Assembly (NCBI GenBank): GCA_934636655.1
Contig: CAKUAS010000005.1
Coordinates: 62,001-126,000, forward strand
From: an uncultured Oscillospiraceae bacterium
Lineage (GTDB): Bacteria; Bacillota; Clostridia; Oscillospirales; Oscillospiraceae
Length of the DNA stretch: 64,000 bases
Direction: 5' to 3'
Shown: positions 25,276 through 33,338 of the stretch, in pieces
Position numbering within the stretch: the first letter of the stretch is position 1
Layout of the letters: every line of letters begins with the position of its first letter
Program-made: the position numbers and the translations under genes
The notes under the pieces: model-generated
The model's input: the letters and a program-made list of their open reading frames with translations, nothing else
The model's database searches: none
Told to the model about the DNA's origin: nothing

Positions 25276-26149
25276 GACCTATTCCGGCGCCGACGGCAGC
25301 TACCGCGTCACAAGCTACGACGTTTTCCCCGGCATCGAGCTCATATACAACGATATAAGCCTCTATGAGCACGATATCCAGCCCGAGGAGGATAAGACCC
25401 TTCTGGAGATACACCACTGCCGCTCCGGGCGAATGGAGTGCCGCATAGGCTCGGACTTTTTCTATCTCGCCCCGGGGGATCTGTCCATAAGCCTTTCCGA
25501 CGGCGCGATATCGCACTCGAGCTTTCCCACGGGCTCTTACGAGGGCGTGACGATACGCATAAACGGCAAGGATGCGCCGAGATGTCTGTCCTGCTTTCTC
25601 GCGGACGTGAACGTTCAGCCAGACGCTCTGCGCGAAAAATTCTGCGCACAGGGGCAGTGCTTCGTTGCACGCTCTTCGGCAGCCATCGAGCACATTTTTT
25701 CGGAGCTCTACAGCGTGCCCGAGAGCATACGCAAGGGCTATTTTAAGGTCAAGATCCTCGAGCTTCTGCTGTTTTTGAGCGCGATGGAGCTCGATAGCTC
25801 CGCACTTGCCGAACGCAGGATATCCAACACTCAGGTCGAGCTTGCGAAGAACATCGGCGCGTATCTTTCTGCCAATATGGACAGGCGAATAACGCTCGAG
25901 GAGCTGTCGAACGTATTCCACTTGTCGCAGACGGCGCTCAAATCCTGTTTCCGTGCGGTCTACGGCGAAAGCGTTTATTCCTATATCCGCACGCAGAAGA
26001 TGCAGTGCGCTGCGGCGGACCTCAGGCGCTCGGAGATGAGCATTATGGAGATCGCCGGACGCTACGGCTACGATAACGGCAGCAAGTTCGCCAAGGCCTT
26101 CCGCGATACCGTCGGCATGAGTCCGACGGAGTATAGAAATGCCGGGTAG
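25259..26149 (+). CDS. AraC-family transcriptional regulator
   Basis: 296 residues with an N-terminal cupin-like sensor (LLEIHHCRSGRMECRIGSDF, YLAPGDLSIS) and a C-terminal double helix-turn-helix (ITLEELSNVFHLSQTALKSCF, IMEIAGRYGYDNGSKFAKAF). This layout matches the siderophore/iron-type AraC group seen beside transporter genes in Clostridia, which is an inference. It starts within the end of the HMA gene and is followed by the ATPase operon, its plausible target. Confidence 0.85.
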   Translation: MQSKTKTYSGADGSYRVTSYDVFPGIELIYNDISLYEHDIQPEEDKTLLEIHHCRSGRMECRIGSDFFYLAPGDLSISLSDGAISHSSFPTGSYEGVTIRINGKDAPRCLSCFLADVNVQPDALREKFCAQGQCFVARSSAAIEHIFSELYSVPESIRKGYFKVKILELLLFLSAMELDSSALAERRISNTQVELAKNIGAYLSANMDRRITLEELSNVFHLSQTALKSCFRAVYGESVYSYIRTQKMQCAAADLRRSEMSIMEIAGRYGYDNGSKFAKAFRDTVGMSPTEYRNAG

Positions 26150-26238
26150 ACATGCCATATAGTTTGTGATATATTTGCGTTGAGTAGCTGTTTGCTCAAC
26201 TCAATATATATATATATATTTAAAAGGAGTAGATAACT

Positions 26239-26508
26239 ATGAAATTCCACATTGACGACACCACGAAGATGTTCGGCTACGGCCTTCTGTTCGGCACTGC
26301 CGGCATCAAGATACTCAGAAGCCGCGATGCAAAGACCCTGTACACCCATGTCACAGCCGCTGTTCTGCGCGCAAAGGACTCGGTCATGCAGACCGCAGAC
26401 GATATCCGCTGCGATTGCCAGGACATCTACGCGGGAGCAAAGAACATAAACGAGCGCCGTGCTCAGGAAGAGGCCGCCGCAGTCATTGAAAACGTCGAGG
26501 CAGAGTAA
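26239..26508 (+). CDS. Small DUF6110-like protein, partner of the P-type ATPase
   Basis: 89 residues: a short hydrophobic stretch (FGYGLLFGTAGIKIL) and then a helical, Cys-containing segment (DDIRCDCQDIY) and a Glu/Ala-rich end. It resembles the small protein often encoded directly before clostridial heavy-metal ATPases (DUF6110, from memory). AAGGAG precedes the ATG and its stop overlaps the ATPase start (TAATG). Probable accessory of metal export. Confidence 0.65.
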   Translation: MKFHIDDTTKMFGYGLLFGTAGIKILRSRDAKTLYTHVTAAVLRAKDSVMQTADDIRCDCQDIYAGAKNINERRAQEEAAAVIENVEAE

Positions 26509-28574
26509 TGAAATGCAGAATTCTCAGCGAAATTGACGGCAGAATGCGCGTGCGTCTTATGACGCCGCGCATGACCCTTAAGCAGGCCGACATTGTTGAG
26601 GAGTATCTCAGCGCGCTATCCGGCGTGAAAAAGGTCAATGTCTACGACCGCAACTGCGATGTTGTCATCGAGTACACGGACCGTGCGGTGGTCATATCCG
26701 CGCTGGCTCGCTTTTCGTATGACACCTGCGGCATAACAGAGCCCAAGCCCACCGGCAGGGAGCTCAACCGCGAATATCAGGACAAGCTTGCCGGCGTCAT
26801 CATGCGCCGCGTTCTCAAAAAGGCATTCCTGCCAGCGCCGTGGCGCGCGGCGATCTGCGTGGTCAACAGCGCAAGGTATTTTGCCCGCGGCGTTAAGTCG
26901 CTGCTTGCCCGACGTCTCGACGTCGCCGTCCTTGACGCTACGGCGATAACGGTCTCCACGCTGCGCGGCGATACCGACACCGCGTCGACGATCATGTTCA
27001 TGCTCAAGATCGGCGATATCCTCGAGGAGTGGACGCATAAGAAGTCCGTTGCCGACCTTGCACGCACGATGAGCCTGAATGTCGATAAGGTCTGGGTCAA
27101 GACCGGCGATACGGAGGAGCTCAGGAATATCTCCGACGTAAATGTCGGCGATGAGGTCATCGTCCGCATGGGCAGCATGATACCTCTCGACGGAAAGATC
27201 AGCTCCGGCTCGGCGGCCGTGAATCAGGCCTCTATGACCGGCGAGAGCATGCCCGTTCGCAAGGAAGTGGGCAGCTATGTCTATGCCGGAACGGTCGTCG
27301 AGGAGGGCGAGTGCGTCATTAAGGTCGAAAAGAGCCTCGGCTCCGGCCGCTACGACAGGATCGTCCACATGATCGAGGATTCGGAGAAGCTCAAGTCGGA
27401 TACCGAGTCGCAGGCGTATCACCTTGCCGACAGACTCGTTCCGTACAGCCTCGGCGCAACGCTGCTCACCTGGCTTATAATGCGCAACCCGACCAAGGCG
27501 CTGGCCATACTCATGGTCGATTTCAGCTGCGCGCTGAAGCTTTCCATGCCAATTGCGGTGCTCTCTGCCATGCGCGAGAGCGGCGCAAACGGGATATCCG
27601 TCAAGGGCGGCAAGTTCCTTGAAGCCATCGCCCAGGCCGACACCGTCGTTTTCGACAAGACCGGCACACTCACTCACGCAAGCCCCGAGGTCGCGGACAT
27701 CGTTACCTTCGGCGAAAACGAGAAGGATGAGATGCTCTGCCTCGCGGCTTGCCTCGAGGAGCACTATCCGCACTCGATCGCAAACGCCGTCGTGAAGGAG
27801 GCGCAGCGCCGCGGATTAAACCACGAGGAGCGCCACTCCAAGGTCGAATACGTCGTCGCCCACGGCATACACAGCACCGTCGACGGCAAAAAGGTCGTCC
27901 TCGGCAGCCATCATTTCGTTTTCGAGGACGAGGGCTGCACTATCCCCGAAGGCGAGGAGGAGAAGTTCGACGCTTTGCCCACGCAGTATTCGCACCTGTA
28001 TCTTGCAATAAGCGGCGTTCTGGCCGCGGTCATCTGCATCGAAGACCCCCTGCGCGACGAGGTCCGCGGCGTTATGGACTCCCTGCGCAAGCTGGGGCTT
28101 AATAAGCTTGTTATGATGACCGGCGACAGCGAGCGCACGGCAAAAGCCGTTGCCAAGCATGCGGGCGTTGACGAATACTACGCCGAGGTCCTGCCCGAAG
28201 ACAAGGCGGCGTTTATCCGCTCCGAGCACGAAAAGGGCCGCAAGGTCATCATGATCGGTGACGGCGTGAATGATTCTCCCGCCCTCAGCGAGGCCGATGC
28301 GGGCATCGCGATGTCCGATGGTGCGGCAATAGCGCGCGAGATCGCCGACGTTACCATCTGCTCGGACGATCTTGAGAGTCTTGTCACACTCAAGCGCATC
28401 GCCGACGGCCTCATGGCGCGTATCCACGCAAACTACCGCTTCATCATTTCCTTCAACACCGGGCTTATAGTCCTCGGCGTTGCGGGCGTTCTTCCGCCCT
28501 CGACCTCCGCGCTGCTGCACAATGTGTCGACGCTCGGAATTGGTCTGCGCAGCATGAAAAATTTGCTGCCGTAA
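26508..28574 (+). CDS. Heavy-metal P-type ATPase (P1B-like) with an SCA membrane motif
   Basis: 688 residues. Phosphorylation site DKTGTLT (Asp383), TGES actuator motif, HP-type YPHSIANAV and hinge GDGVNDSPAL. The N-terminal HMA-like domain has no CxxC. In the metal-site helix the usual CPC is replaced by SCALKLS (Cys341), so the metal is unlikely to be Cu(I) in the standard manner; Mn, Zn, Co or Fe are possible. It is coupled to the 89-residue protein upstream. The metal specificity is not determined by sequence alone. Confidence 0.9.
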   Translation: MKCRILSEIDGRMRVRLMTPRMTLKQADIVEEYLSALSGVKKVNVYDRNCDVVIEYTDRAVVISALARFSYDTCGITEPKPTGRELNREYQDKLAGVIMRRVLKKAFLPAPWRAAICVVNSARYFARGVKSLLARRLDVAVLDATAITVSTLRGDTDTASTIMFMLKIGDILEEWTHKKSVADLARTMSLNVDKVWVKTGDTEELRNISDVNVGDEVIVRMGSMIPLDGKISSGSAAVNQASMTGESMPVRKEVGSYVYAGTVVEEGECVIKVEKSLGSGRYDRIVHMIEDSEKLKSDTESQAYHLADRLVPYSLGATLLTWLIMRNPTKALAILMVDFSCALKLSMPIAVLSAMRESGANGISVKGGKFLEAIAQADTVVFDKTGTLTHASPEVADIVTFGENEKDEMLCLAACLEEHYPHSIANAVVKEAQRRGLNHEERHSKVEYVVAHGIHSTVDGKKVVLGSHHFVFEDEGCTIPEGEEEKFDALPTQYSHLYLAISGVLAAVICIEDPLRDEVRGVMDSLRKLGLNKLVMMTGDSERTAKAVAKHAGVDEYYAEVLPEDKAAFIRSEHEKGRKVIMIGDGVNDSPALSEADAGIAMSDGAAIAREIADVTICSDDLESLVTLKRIADGLMARIHANYRFIISFNTGLIVLGVAGVLPPSTSALLHNVSTLGIGLRSMKNLLP

Positions 28575-28596
28575 GCAAAATTGTAAATTGTCCTTT

Positions 28597-28642
28597 CGGA
28601 GCCTTATTCGCCCTTTTCGGAGCGGATAAGGCTCCGTTTTTT
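28597..28642 (+). terminator. Terminator after the P-type ATPase
   Basis: Stem CGGAGCCTTATTCGC/GCGGATAAGGCTCCG (one mismatch) followed by six T residues. Confidence 0.85.
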
Positions 28643-28676
28643 ATGGCATAATAAATACATAGTGAGGAGATAGGAT

Positions 28677-29210
28677 ATGAGCGATGAACTTGTCGTTTCG
28701 CAATGCGCACCCACGCTTGCGGGCCTTAAAACCGCAAATATGTTTTCCGCCGAGTATGAAAGCCGTGAAGAAGTGACGGCTGAGCTGCGGCGGCTAAACG
28801 CCGTGCTCGTTCCGAAGGGACTGCGCATCGTTCCCATGCGGTACATGCAAAACCGCGTGCTCTTATATCTCTACCGCCCCGAGGCCCTGTGCCGCGATCT
28901 TGAAAACAGCGACGCTCAGGAGATCCTGCGCAGCTGCGGCTATGAAAAATACTGCCGCGCCGAAAGCTGCCTGAGCTGCCTTATAGGCAGGATGCGCAAT
29001 AATGCCGATTTCCCGCACGAGGTCGGCCTGTTCCTCGGCTATCCGCCCGAGGACGTACGCGGCTTCATGGAAAACCGTGCCTCCGGCTTCAAGCTCATCG
29101 GCTGCTGGAAGGTCTACGGTGACGTGGACGCGGCAAGGGAAAAGTTCAAAAGCTTCGAGAGCTGCACTCGCCGCAGCCGCGGCAAGGCCCTCGATGAGAT
29201 CATACAGTGA
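28677..29210 (+). CDS. DUF3793 family protein
   Basis: 177 residues. The blocks CAPTLAGLKTANMFS and FPHEVGLFLGYPPEDVRGFM are the signature of DUF3793, a cytoplasmic family of unknown function found in anaerobic Firmicutes, often beside flavodoxin as here. Five Cys are scattered in the middle. AGGAGATAGGAT precedes the ATG. The flavodoxin gene starts 16 bases downstream, suggesting a shared redox role, which is inference. Confidence 0.85.
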   Translation: MSDELVVSQCAPTLAGLKTANMFSAEYESREEVTAELRRLNAVLVPKGLRIVPMRYMQNRVLLYLYRPEALCRDLENSDAQEILRSCGYEKYCRAESCLSCLIGRMRNNADFPHEVGLFLGYPPEDVRGFMENRASGFKLIGCWKVYGDVDAAREKFKSFESCTRRSRGKALDEIIQ

Positions 29211-29226
29211 AAGGACGATTTTTAAA

Positions 29227-29628
29227 ATGAAAAAAGCAGTTGTATATTGGAGCGGCACCGGCAACACCGAGGCAATGGCGAAGGCAGTCGCAGAAGCGGC
29301 AGGCGCAGAGCTTTTCACCGCGTCCGAGTTCTCCGGCGCAAAGGCCGACGAGTTCGATTCCATCGCGTTCGGCTGCCCGGCAATGGGCGCAGAGGCGCTT
29401 GAGGAGACCGAGTTCGAGCCCATGTTCGAGGGCGTGAAGGGTCATCTGGCCGGCAAGAAGGTCGCTCTGTTCGGCTCCTACGGCTGGGGCGACGGTGACT
29501 GGATGCAGATCTGGGAGGATGACTGCCGCGCAGCGGGAGTGAACCTCGTACATGAGAGCGTCATCTGCAACGGCGAGCCCGACGGTCAGGCACTTGCAAA
29601 GTGCAAGGCACTGGGCGCTGCTCTCTGA
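29227..29628 (+). CDS. Flavodoxin
   Basis: 133 residues. FMN phosphate loop SGTGNTEAMA at 9-18, flavin-contact loops FGCPAMGAEALEE and GSYGWGDGDWMQ. A small electron carrier that can replace ferredoxin under low iron. It follows DUF3793 closely and lies downstream of the iron/metal block. AAGGACG precedes the ATG by 11 bases. Confidence 0.93.
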   Translation: MKKAVVYWSGTGNTEAMAKAVAEAAGAELFTASEFSGAKADEFDSIAFGCPAMGAEALEETEFEPMFEGVKGHLAGKKVALFGSYGWGDGDWMQIWEDDCRAAGVNLVHESVICNGEPDGQALAKCKALGAAL

Positions 29629-29769
29629 TATAGAATATAATTAAACAATAAACGGCGGAAATTGCTTCCGCTGTTTTTTATATTCCGAAACCGCAATTGG
29701 CGCCCGGTTTTCTTAACATTCTTTAATTGTATGTTAACAAATGCTTCACCGAAAACAGGCGCGGCGTGG

Positions 29770-29775
29770 TATAAT
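29770..29775 (+). promoter_or_regulatory. Extended -10 promoter of the thioesterase gene
   Basis: A perfect TATAAT preceded by TGG, about 38 bases before the start codon. No good -35 box at standard spacing (TTCACC at 19 bases). Confidence 0.5.
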
Positions 29776-29812
29776 AAAACTATACACTTGTATGGTTTCG
29801 GAGGATCAGAGA

Positions 29813-30553
29813 ATGAACGAACTGAAGAAATTTTCGTTTGCGCAAACGGTTACGCCCGATCTGTGCGGCAAGGAGACCAAGATGCAGCCTCCCGCCGCAT
29901 TTATGCTGTTTCAGAACGCGGCCAGCCTGCACGCCGAGGATATCGGCAACGGCACGGCGGCACTGGCGCAGCGCGATTGTTACTGGGTCGCAACGCACTC
30001 GAGGATAGATTTTTACGAGGATGCGCAGCTTATGGATGCGCTCACCGTGTCGACATGGGTAAACCCCGCAAAGCCCAACGCCGTGCGCGGCTACCGCGGC
30101 TATGACATTTTTGTCGGCGATAAGCGCATCGCCGAGGGACTGACCGAGTGGGTGGTACTCAACCGCGAGACCGGCTTTGTCCGTTTTTCCGAGTTCGGCT
30201 TTCCCGATGGCTTTGATTTTCAGGACTATGTTGCCTGCGGCGGCAAGCTCAGGCGCTTCCGCGATGAGTTTTCAGATGCAGACGAGGTCTACACCTTCGT
30301 TGTGCGCACCTCGAGCATCGACATAGGCCGCCACATGAATAATGTCGCCTATGTCCGCGCCTTCCTCGACTGCTTCACGGCCGACGAGGTCGCGTCCATG
30401 CCGGTCAAGACCATGGAAGCGCGCTACATAACCGCCTGCATGGAGGGCGAGGAGCTGAAGATATACAAAAAGCAGACCGAGGACGGTTATGTGCTCGGTG
30501 CGCGCCGCGCCGACGGCAAGTGTGCCGCATTCCTCGGAATAACACTGAAATAA
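29813..30553 (+). CDS. Acyl-ACP thioesterase
   Basis: 246 residues forming two hot-dog domains. The second carries SSIDIGRHMNNVAYVRAF, where the family has its catalytic Asn and His. It releases fatty acids from acyl carrier protein. Length matches bacterial FatA-like enzymes. GGAGG lies 8 bases before the ATG at 29813. Stand-alone gene between two terminators; no fatty-acid genes adjoin. Confidence 0.88.
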   Translation: MNELKKFSFAQTVTPDLCGKETKMQPPAAFMLFQNAASLHAEDIGNGTAALAQRDCYWVATHSRIDFYEDAQLMDALTVSTWVNPAKPNAVRGYRGYDIFVGDKRIAEGLTEWVVLNRETGFVRFSEFGFPDGFDFQDYVACGGKLRRFRDEFSDADEVYTFVVRTSSIDIGRHMNNVAYVRAFLDCFTADEVASMPVKTMEARYITACMEGEELKIYKKQTEDGYVLGARRADGKCAAFLGITLK

Positions 30554-30558
30554 GCATT

Positions 30559-30588
30559 AAAAAATCCCGACTTATGTCGGGATTTTTT
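30559..30588. terminator. Bidirectional terminator
   Basis: Stem AAAAAATCCCGAC/GTCGGGATTTTTT with a TTAT loop, between the convergent thioesterase and PAP2-like genes. Confidence 0.85.
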
Positions 30589-31252
30589 AATGCACTGCTG
30601 CCGTGCTTGGAACTTCTGCGCGGTGATAACACAGATAGTGGCCGAGGATGCACAGCGGCACGGCGGCGATAACGTCGAGCACCGAGTGCTGCTTCATGAA
30701 CACGGTCGAAGCGCAGATGAGCAATGCCGCAATGACCACCGCAAATTTGAACCACGGCTTTTGCAGCCTGCGGCAGTCGAGCAGGCCGAACATCGCGGCC
30801 ACCGAGCCGAGAACGTGTATCGAGGGGCAGACGTTCGTGTTCGTATCGAAGTTATAGAACCAGCCTATAAACCTTGTCAGCGCGTTATCGCGCGGGAATA
30901 CCTCCGGCCGCAGCTCCTGACAGGTCGGGAACAGGAGGTAGATCACCATCGTGATCGTATAGGTGCAGATGATAAAGCGCATCATCTTCTTAAACGCCGG
31001 AACGTCAAAGAAAAACGTGTACACCAGCGTGCCGATCAGGTACACGAACCAGAACAGGTAGGGGATGAGGAACCACTCGCAAAACGGTATGACGTCGTCA
31101 AATGCGCAGTGCATGACGTAATACGAGCCGACGTGATAGAAGCGTTCGACAAACGAGAACATCATGCCGAACAGCGGCCAGAATATCAGCAGCTTCAAAT
31201 GCCGGAACTCATCCGTATTCAGTTTACTCAATCTAAAATTTCTATAATCCAT
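30587..31252 (-). CDS. PAP2-like membrane phosphatase (first of two)
   Basis: 221 residues, about six membrane helices. PAP2 motifs 2 and 3 are visible as CPSIHVLGS and STVFMKQHSVLDV. The usual Arg in motif 3 is replaced, as in inositolphosphotransferase-like members. Likely acts on lipid phosphates or transfers a head group at the membrane. A paralogue sits at 36.1 kb. The ATG at 31252 directly follows a repeat-element end (CCTCTAAAAA-ATGG) without a Shine-Dalgarno sequence. Confidence 0.85.
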   Translation of the reverse strand: MDYRNFRLSKLNTDEFRHLKLLIFWPLFGMMFSFVERFYHVGSYYVMHCAFDDVIPFCEWFLIPYLFWFVYLIGTLVYTFFFDVPAFKKMMRFIICTYTITMVIYLLFPTCQELRPEVFPRDNALTRFIGWFYNFDTNTNVCPSIHVLGSVAAMFGLLDCRRLQKPWFKFAVVIAALLICASTVFMKQHSVLDVIAAVPLCILGHYLCYHRAEVPSTAAVH

Positions 31253-31572
31253 TTTTTAGAGGCGAATTAACGCTGCTCCTATACGTTTTTTGCGGCCGCC
31301 CGGTGTCGCACCTACCGGCAAAACCGTGAAGCTGCCGCTTCCCGCGAGTGCGGTGCAAGATTTGTGCCGCATCCCATTGGCTCACCTGCGTAAGGGGAGC
31401 TGTCGACGCAGTCGACTGAGGGGTCGTTAGTATGCAGTTGTTGTGCTGATTTAGTGCAAAAATTTTGTGCGCACTCTTGCCTTCCCCTTGAGGGGAAGGT
31501 GTCGGCGGAGCCGACGGATGAGGTGTGATCTGATCCATGCGGCGCAGCCGCACACAATTAGCTATCCGCTAT
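31251..31572. repeat. Composite TIR repeat between the PAP2-like and lipid-kinase genes
   Basis: Left arm TTTTTTAGAGGCGAATTAACGC, a CCCGGTGTCGC segment and a GTGCTGATTTAGTGCA module. It also has the CCTTCCCCTTGAGGGGAAGG/GTCGGCGGAGCCGAC module in inverse order to the 11.8 kb copy, and a GCGGCGCAGCCGC hairpin. No gene is seen in this 320-base gap. Confidence 0.72.
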
Positions 31573-31575
31573 CGG

Positions 31576-32463
31576 CTAATATATCAATTCGATTGCCTGC
31601 GGGCAGTTTTCAAAGCTTATCTCGCTGTGTGCTCCGCCGTTTTCACCGTCGAACGTCCAAGTCTCGGGCTCGTCAAAGACAAAGCGTGCGCGGCGGGTGT
31701 GCTTGATGATTATGTACTCGCTGCTCAGATCGTGGCTGAGCACCTTTGTAGCAAGCGTCGCGAATGCGGCGGCGTTAGGGAGCTTCTTGACAAGCACCAG
31801 CTCGTGCAGCCCGTCGCCGAGGCCGATCTCCTCGCGAGGCAGGTCGATGAAGCCGGCCACGGAGTAGGAGTTTGACATACTGCCATAGAGGAACTCGCCG
31901 TCAAGAACGCCGTCGTCGTATTCGACGGTAACATGGCGGCTTTTGAGCGTCGACAGGCTTTTCATCGCACCGAGGAGATACGCCGCTTCACCGAGCTGCT
32001 TCTTAGCCTCCTGCGGTGTCGCGTAGCTGACCTCGGTGAACGCGCCGAAGGCCGCGACGTAGTTGAAATATCCGCCGTCGCGCCGCCCCTCGTCAAAGTC
32101 GTGGGGAGTGCCGTCAATAAAGCGCTGAGCACCGGAAAGAATATCGTTCTTCGGCAGGCCTATGGTGCGCGCAACGTCGTTTGCCGTACCGATGGGTATA
32201 TACCCTACCTTCGGGCGCTCGTGCAGCGGCATGAGCCCGGCTATCGCCTCGGCGAGCGTACCGTCGCCGCCCAGCACCACAAGGCAGGGGAACGCACCGG
32301 CGTACTGCGCGGCAAGCTCTGTCGCGTGGCCGCGGCACTCGGTAAAATACATAGTTACCGCGTAGCCCGCATCGGACAAAAGCTTCAGCGCATCCGGCAG
32401 GGAACGCTTAAAGCCGCCCTTTCCGGCTGCCGGATTTATTATCATCATAAGCGGAGTTTTCAT
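31576..32463 (-). CDS. Diacylglycerol kinase-family lipid kinase
   Basis: 295 residues. The N-terminal INPAAGKGGF, the nucleotide loop GGDGTLAEAIAG and IPIGTANDVARTIG define the DAGK catalytic fold (DgkB/YegS group). It phosphorylates diacylglycerol or a related lipid for recycling into phospholipid. The ATG at 32463 has AAGGAA upstream; the earlier in-frame start lies in the promoter region. PAP2-like genes nearby fit a lipid-phosphate theme. Confidence 0.9.
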   Translation of the reverse strand: MKTPLMMIINPAAGKGGFKRSLPDALKLLSDAGYAVTMYFTECRGHATELAAQYAGAFPCLVVLGGDGTLAEAIAGLMPLHERPKVGYIPIGTANDVARTIGLPKNDILSGAQRFIDGTPHDFDEGRRDGGYFNYVAAFGAFTEVSYATPQEAKKQLGEAAYLLGAMKSLSTLKSRHVTVEYDDGVLDGEFLYGSMSNSYSVAGFIDLPREEIGLGDGLHELVLVKKLPNAAAFATLATKVLSHDLSSEYIIIKHTRRARFVFDEPETWTFDGENGGAHSEISFENCPQAIELIY

Positions 32464-32639
32464 AAATAGTGATTCCTTAACGCTTAGCTTATCGTGGTTT
32501 ATTAATTTTATCACAAAATTCTCCCGTTTTCAACTTCGGATATTTGTTGAAATAATACTCGGTGTATGTTATTGTATCGTTGTATAGGAAATATAGCTGA
32601 GGGGGGCAAACTCCCGTCAGCTGCACAGGGAGAGATCAA

Positions 32640-33296
32640 ATGAATTATGTGTTTATTGCGGCTTTTGCCGCATTTTCCGCGGTGCACCTGTATGCAAGCT
32701 GGAAGTGCGACAAGGTGCTGCGCGCGGTGACGAAGGTGTTCCTGCTGCCGACGCTTCTGGGCTGGTATCTGACGACGGCGCAGGCACCGCTGGATATCGT
32801 CATTGCCGCGGTGGTGACGAGCTGGCTGGGCGATGTGCTGCTCATATTCGGGCCGGTTGGCTTCGCTGTGGGCGGAACGAGCTTTTTCCTTTCGCACCTG
32901 TGCTTTGCGGCGGCCTACTGCATGCATGTGGATTTCGCTCTTGTGCCGGTGTGGGTGATCGTCCTCGCGGCGATCGTGTACATAGCGGCGGTTGGTCTTG
33001 TGTTCCGCGGACTTGTGGGGAACGTGAAGCCCAAAAGCCTCTATATCGGCATGATCGGCTATCTCATAGTAAACGGCACTATGAACTGCTTTGCGCTGTT
33101 CCAGCTCATAACGCTGCCGTGTTTTGCGACGGCCATCATGTACATTGGCGCCGTGAGCTTTTTCGTGTCCGATTCGATATTGTTTTATGTCCGGTTCCGC
33201 AAGGGCAGGCCGTTTAAAACGCACTTTGGCGTTATGCTCACATATCTGCTGGCGGAGTTCTTGATCGTCGCGGGATTTATTTTGTTAGCCGCATAA
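32640..33296 (+). CDS. Lysoplasmalogenase (YhhN/TMEM86 family)
   Basis: 218 residues with about eight membrane helices. Family-type blocks TKVFLLPTLLGWYL, SWLGDVLLIFG and FVSDSILFYVRF with conserved Asp residues inside the membrane. It hydrolyses the vinyl-ether bond of lysoplasmalogens; plasmalogens occur in many anaerobic Clostridia. AGGGAGAG precedes the ATG. Single-gene unit before a bidirectional terminator. Confidence 0.88.
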   Translation: MNYVFIAAFAAFSAVHLYASWKCDKVLRAVTKVFLLPTLLGWYLTTAQAPLDIVIAAVVTSWLGDVLLIFGPVGFAVGGTSFFLSHLCFAAAYCMHVDFALVPVWVIVLAAIVYIAAVGLVFRGLVGNVKPKSLYIGMIGYLIVNGTMNCFALFQLITLPCFATAIMYIGAVSFFVSDSILFYVRFRKGRPFKTHFGVMLTYLLAEFLIVAGFILLAA

Positions 33297-33306
33297 GAGA
33301 AATAAT

Positions 33307-33338
33307 AAGCGCCGTCCGATGGACGGCGCTTGAGTTTT
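33307..33338. terminator. Bidirectional terminator
   Basis: Perfect stem AAGCGCCGTCC/GGACGGCGCTT with a GAT loop, between convergent genes. Confidence 0.8.
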
